Shown piece after piece: positions 59,841 through 64,000 of a stretch of 64,000 bases of DNA. The notes beneath the pieces are model-generated. The model searched no databases. It saw nothing but the letters and a program-made list of their open reading frames with translations, and was not told the DNA's origin. The DNA lies in contig CM049309.1 in NCBI GenBank assembly GCA_026874595.1, positions 52,366,079 through 52,430,078 of the forward strand, written 5' to 3'. Position 1 is the stretch's first letter. Every line of letters begins with the position of its first letter. Origin of the DNA: Sipunculus nudus (taxonomy: Eukaryota; Annelida; Sipuncula; Golfingiida; Sipunculidae). The position numbers and the translations under genes were made by a program.

Positions 59841-61195
59841 TATATATGTGTGCGCCCCTAATGTCTCAATATTTTAAAGTATAATTGCACACTCACTGAA
59901 AATCTTTGAACAAGAATTACTGGTAATATATAGACTTGTTTATTTATAACTGAAATAGACTGAAAAACATTTTGGTGACTTTTTTCCAAGAATATTTATA
60001 CACTGCACCAGCCTTTACCATGAGCATCCCTTATTACCACCCCCAAGGGGCAGTTGAAATAAGCATTCCTTATTTCCACTCCCGGGGAGTGGAAATAAGG
60101 CCTGCCTTTAATAAATTAGTTTTTCATGTAAGGATTTCAGGATAATGATAAAGCCCTCGCTGTATCATCTGAAAGGGTTTGCCTTGATCCATGGATGCCA
60201 AATTTCTTTGTGAATCATAGTGCAAAGTATCCTCATCCAGTATCCGTTGATTTTCAAGTGCTGCTTTTATTGAACTGTTTATATTGAGAAAGAGAACCAG
60301 GTGCAAATTCTCAGGTAAATTATGGTCCATTAATAACCTGTCTGTCGTGTTTATATCGTAGCCACGGATTGAAGTACAGTATCAGACATGAGTAAAACGT
60401 ATGGTAGATTTCTGTTGTGAAGTAATACAAACCTGGGTTTAGAATACACAGAAGCAGAAAACTTGTTAAAAATGAAAAAAAAAAATGTGCCATAGAGAGT
60501 ACGTTAATGATTTTATTATCCATTTTGCTGCAGGCTTTGAGCGCAAACGCCCAAAATGTCCATTTGCATCAATTTGGAGTTTGATTTGCTATGTTTCGGA
60601 ATTCTAGTTTCAACCAAATGTCATCCCGTTGCACTTATTGCAGTCGGTGTTGGAACGGCTAGATTTGTTATGATTTTTTTTACATGTAATCTCACGATCT
60701 TATATTATCCTTTAGGTTATTACCTGACGGGTCAATATGATATCTTAATATGCAGGTGAGCCTGTTCAGTATTTTGCACAAATATTAAAAATGGAGAATT
60801 TTTTTATGGTCATAGAAATATTCAAAATCATTCACTCCAGAAAATAATTGTTTGTTTAATGCGGAATTAAACATTTGTATTAATATATTCTTTTTCTTTT
60901 TGTAACAAAAAAACTATTGAACCCCTCAGTTAAAGCCAGTAAATGTATAGTTTCAGATGACTGGTGTATTCATAAAATATGGACGCCATGTATTTAAATT
61001 CCGATGGTGTGTTGTATTACATCATCAGGTAACTTTATAAGATTATTCATCTGCGTTGAAGGATTATTTTTATTTAAGATCATTGATGTAACTTCTTAGA
61101 AACAGCAACTATAGTTTTTCATTGGTGCTAGCATATTCCTAAGAGGCAAGAATTTGTCCGCTCTTGCGTCTTTTTCATGGAAGAAGGCATTTGAA
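59841..61195. other. Unassigned sequence with paired hairpins
   Basis: Holds the palindromes at 60028-60100. The 67-codon + frame at 60556 looks hydrophobic but has no splice or homology support. Confidence 0.3.
60028..60100. other. Perfect 33-nt palindrome and a degenerate neighbour
   Basis: CCTTATTTCCACTCCC (60068-60083), one G, then GGGAGTGGAAATAAGG (60085-60100): 16-bp arms without a mismatch. Just upstream, CCTTATTACCACCCCC...GGGGCAGTTGAAATAAG (60028-60062) is a decayed version of the same hairpin. Confidence 0.75.
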
Positions 61196-61432
61196 CCAAT
61201 CAAATGATAGGCATACACTTGCTTTACGCGGCTCCCGAAACACGCCAATTGCTAGCGTCTGGCATTACCAGCAGGGTATCGGAAATCTGGCCAATCAAAT
61301 GAAGCCATCCCGTTTCTGGTGCATGTGTCCCTGTGCAGACGGCAAAGAACCTTTTTTTTTTACATTTGGTTCGTTGGATTTGATTGGCAGTAGTGATTCC
61401 GGCACGAACAGGTGCAGGCTTGTTCATTTTTC
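61196..61432 (-). repeat. Dispersed repeat H, copy 2
   Basis: Reverse-oriented homologue of 15733-15925, slightly longer on one side (extra CGGGAGCCGCGTAAAGC end). Both copies are less AT-rich than their surroundings. Confidence 0.5.
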
Positions 61433-62251
61433 ATGAAATAGACGCCGGAGCGGGTCGATGAAGCAAGGTTGATCTTGGTATCGTATAGCGGCCAGATCCT
61501 TGCTGGTATGAAGATGGATGTCAGCAGTGTCCAGTTATGGAAATTTACAATATGACCTATATGTATTATAAGCATCAGTGTCTACTTATTAATCAGCAGA
61601 AATGCACACATGCAAAATTAAGCAGAGCGACCTGGCTTATGGGACATTACTAAAGCTCATGAATTAGCTGGCTTATCGACTTGGTGGAGCAAGGTTTCTC
61701 GTGACAGAGCAAAGGCCTTGCTTTTATACTTTGGATGATGCTGAAGTTCATACTTTGCCATAAGGTCATCCTCCACCTCGCGCAGTATAATCTATAATAT
61801 GGTGTAATGTTATACGTTATGACCGACCAGGCTGATGTTATGCATGAACTGGCAAAGTGTACATTAATTTCACGTTATGAGCAGATAACGATACTAATAT
61901 TTGTTTAGAAACGATAACTGAAGATACAGTTGTATAAGTGCAGCGTTAATGTTAACATCCACCATAGTCCACCATGACTTTGCTTTGTAGAAGTCGCTTT
62001 TGGATGGATGGATGATGTAAAGCTTTTATGAAATGTGAATAATGCGTGACTTTTTACGATGTAGCACAAATAACCCCCGTATGGTGATGTCACTGAATGT
62101 TGGGACCTGTTTGGTCAAATCTGAAGTACAAAATATCCTGCAAGTTCTTTGGGAAGGATCAGCCTGTTTAATAACATTGTGAAATAACCTTTGCACTTAG
62201 CCAGCTGTAACCCCCATATAGTGCATGTCATGATATCTTGTATGATCTTTA
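61433..62251. other. Unassigned sequence
   Basis: No ORF, RNA gene or repeat partner recognised. Confidence 0.3.
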
Positions 62252-62568
62252 GTGATGCGTGTTATTTATGTGTAACAATGATATATATATATATATATAT
62301 ATATTGTGTTATATATAATATAATGTTATATATAATGTCTCCAGTTCCTTAGTTATCTCATGACAAATTCAGAAATGACATCACCGGGATAGATCATTTT
62401 CTATGTATAAATGGTTGCAGATGGCAGGGCACAGTAATGAAATATTATTTTAATGTCTGATATTTTCATATCGAGTCAGTAGGACATGGAACTGGTTTGT
62501 GATCGATTAGGACTTGAGTTGTCTTGAAGAGAACAAGATACGTGATGCGTGTTATTTATGTGTAACAA

Positions 62569-62625
<57 letters not shown>

Positions 62626-62833
62626 GTTATAAATAATATAATGTTATATATAATGTCTCCAGTTCCTTAGTTATCTCATGACAAATTCAGAAATGACATC
62701 ACCGGGATAGATCAGTTTCTATGTATAAATGGTTGCAGATGGCAGGGCACAATAATGAAATATTATTTTAATGTCTGATATTTTCATATCGAGTCAGTAG
62801 GACATGTAACTGGTTTGTGATCGATTAGGACTT
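62252..62833 (+). repeat. Recent tandem duplication, ~290 bp unit, containing (TA)n
   Basis: Copy 1 is 62252-62515 and copy 2 is 62542-62833, both from GTGATGCGTGTTATTTATGT to GATCGATTAGGACTT. Outside the TA run only a handful of substitutions separate them. The TA run is 25 bp in copy 1 and 52 bp in copy 2. Copy 2 stops exactly where the family-1 fragment begins. Confidence 0.9.
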
Positions 62834-63141
62834 CGCGTTTCGTCCCGGTTGATACTTTTGATTGTTTTACGGCTCCTAAACATAGAAAATTTCATGAAAG
62901 ACAGAAATTTTTTATGGAAAATGCACATGTATGGACTTTTTTCACAATGCCTGCAGATACTGGCCTGATTTTTGGTGTGTTGCTTGATAATGACCCGTTA
63001 CAGATCGAGTTTGCATTTTGCCCTTGTTAACCTACTTTAGACCATACGACACCTCCTGAACTTAAAAAAAAATAAAATTTAACAAATGTTTCTAATTTGC
63101 CCCAGGCGGGGTCATTCGTGTCGTTCCGACACATCTAGTTT
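62834..63141 (-). repeat. Composite tandem-repeat element, family 1, fragment (reverse)
   Basis: Reading the minus strand from 63141: ACTAGATGTGTCGGAACGAC, the CCCCGCCTGGGGCAAATT block, one full first unit, and half of the next, ending CGGGACGAAACGCG. It has no nested element at the junction (about 62936-62945), so it preserves the empty site. Confidence 0.75.
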
Positions 63142-63912
63142 AAGAAACTATTAAGCTGATTGGTTTAAACTTTACAAGAATTGTTCTATGGTATTGTTCT
63201 GTCAGTTTTATAAGAGTAGATTGGGTAAAGACAGCTTTAAAAAATCAGTGTAGCCAATTGAAAAAAAGGCTTTCAGTGTTTGAAAACATAATTTTGCAGC
63301 ATGGCTAGTTTCAACATGTCAAGTCAAGAGGTCAATCAGTGCACCCAGGTGCAGTCCTGACATCACCATGGCAACTGGCCTGGCTCTGCCTGGTGTCCAG
63401 ATACAGTCTAGACGGATTTGAGTTTTGTAGATTAATAAATTGAATGTACCGATATGATACATGGGTCAAGAAGATGTAATGACCCTTTTTCCAATGTTTA
63501 ACGAAGGTGTGATCTAAACCACTCAAAAGTAACAGCAAACTTATTGTATTCTTCTCATAGCATGCATTCCGGCAGCGATACACACTCCCTTCTCTGTGGA
63601 AATAATTCTTTCCTTTGTTGTCCCTCGCTTCCTTGGAAGGAACGGGGGACATTGATTTTGGTTTGTCTGTCTGTCCTTAAGTCTGTCTGTCTGTCCGTCC
63701 GACAGGTTTTCGTTTCCGTGCGATAACTTTCCTAAATTTTATCCAATTTCATTCAAAATTGGGTCAGTGATTGCTCTCAAGCTTACCTGGGTTAAGATTG
63801 GTTTTGTAGTGGCTGTCTCACAAGAAAAAAAAATACAATATGATATTTCATTTTTTATATGATGAAGCAGCACATTGAGTTTCACTTATCAACAAATGGT
63901 GTCACTAGCGAT
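63142..63912. other. Unassigned; CTGT/CCGT microsatellite at 63660-63705
   Basis: No gene supported. GTCTGTCTGTCCGTCCGACA followed by TTTCCGTGCGATAACTTTCC resembles the reversed tail region of family-2 elements (compare about 36985-37030) and may be the start of another such copy. Confidence 0.35.
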
Positions 63913-64000
63913 AGACTACGCTCTTTACACAGCGCTTTACCTATAGGCCTACTACCTATATCATAAGCGCTGTTTGTTTTGACCTCATTTCCTGAATCGC
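63913..64000 (-). mobile_element. MITE-like family G, copy C (cut by window end)
   Basis: From TACGCTCTTTACACAGCGCT onward it follows copy B (19853 onward) to the last base of the window; about 85 of ~470 bp are visible. Confidence 0.6.

Overview
The window looks like AT-rich invertebrate genomic DNA, most likely from a bivalve or other mollusc. There are no operons or dense ORFs. The one clear protein gene is split into exons with GT..AG introns. Long (TA)n runs are common, and most other sequence is decayed DNA transposons plus elements built like the molluscan 'pearl'/Helentron-type repeats (a tandem-repeat core followed by an ACGG-type microsatellite and a short structured 3' end). The organism call is an inference from repeat style and gene structure, not proven.

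Two genes are well supported. The first is a fatty-acid elongase of the ELOVL1/7 type on the + strand. It has seven coding exons between 42406 and 54741, encodes 276 residues, and carries all family motifs. The second is a tRNA-Gly(TCC) gene at 17687-17758. A CpG-rich, NRF-1-motif-bearing segment ending in a consensus splice donor at 24134/24135 may be the promoter and non-coding first exon of the elongase, or of something else. If it belongs to the elongase, 24-42 kb is a long first intron.

Layout: 1-5.4 kb holds composite tandem-repeat elements. 5.4-16.4 kb holds a PIF/Harbinger-like MITE end, a hAT-like element with an 8-bp target duplication, a pogo-like element, a 120-bp-unit tandem element, a SINE and G-run MITEs. 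16.4-24 kb holds the tRNA, (TA)n runs and more MITEs. 24-31 kb is mostly unique AT-rich sequence with a minisatellite. 31.0-34.6 kb is a 3.5-kb inverted-repeat element with eleven copies of an ATAACGGTAAAGACA-like motif near its ends. 36.9-37.9 kb is a tandem element and 38.1-38.3 kb a SINE. 39.7-41.7 kb is an element whose ~280-bp inverted repeats are packed with GATC palindromes. 42.4-54.7 kb is the elongase, whose introns contain a tandem element, a MITE, a dead Tc1 transposon with another MITE nested in it, and a 2.2-kb composite tandem element. 54.7-58.6 kb is 3' UTR or downstream sequence. 58.7-64 kb holds a second pogo-like copy, hairpins, a recent 290-bp duplication and repeat fragments.

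Most of the biological novelty is in the mobile elements: several families occur here in two or three copies, so their ends, nesting order and target duplications can be read by comparing copies within the window. All comparisons were made by eye.
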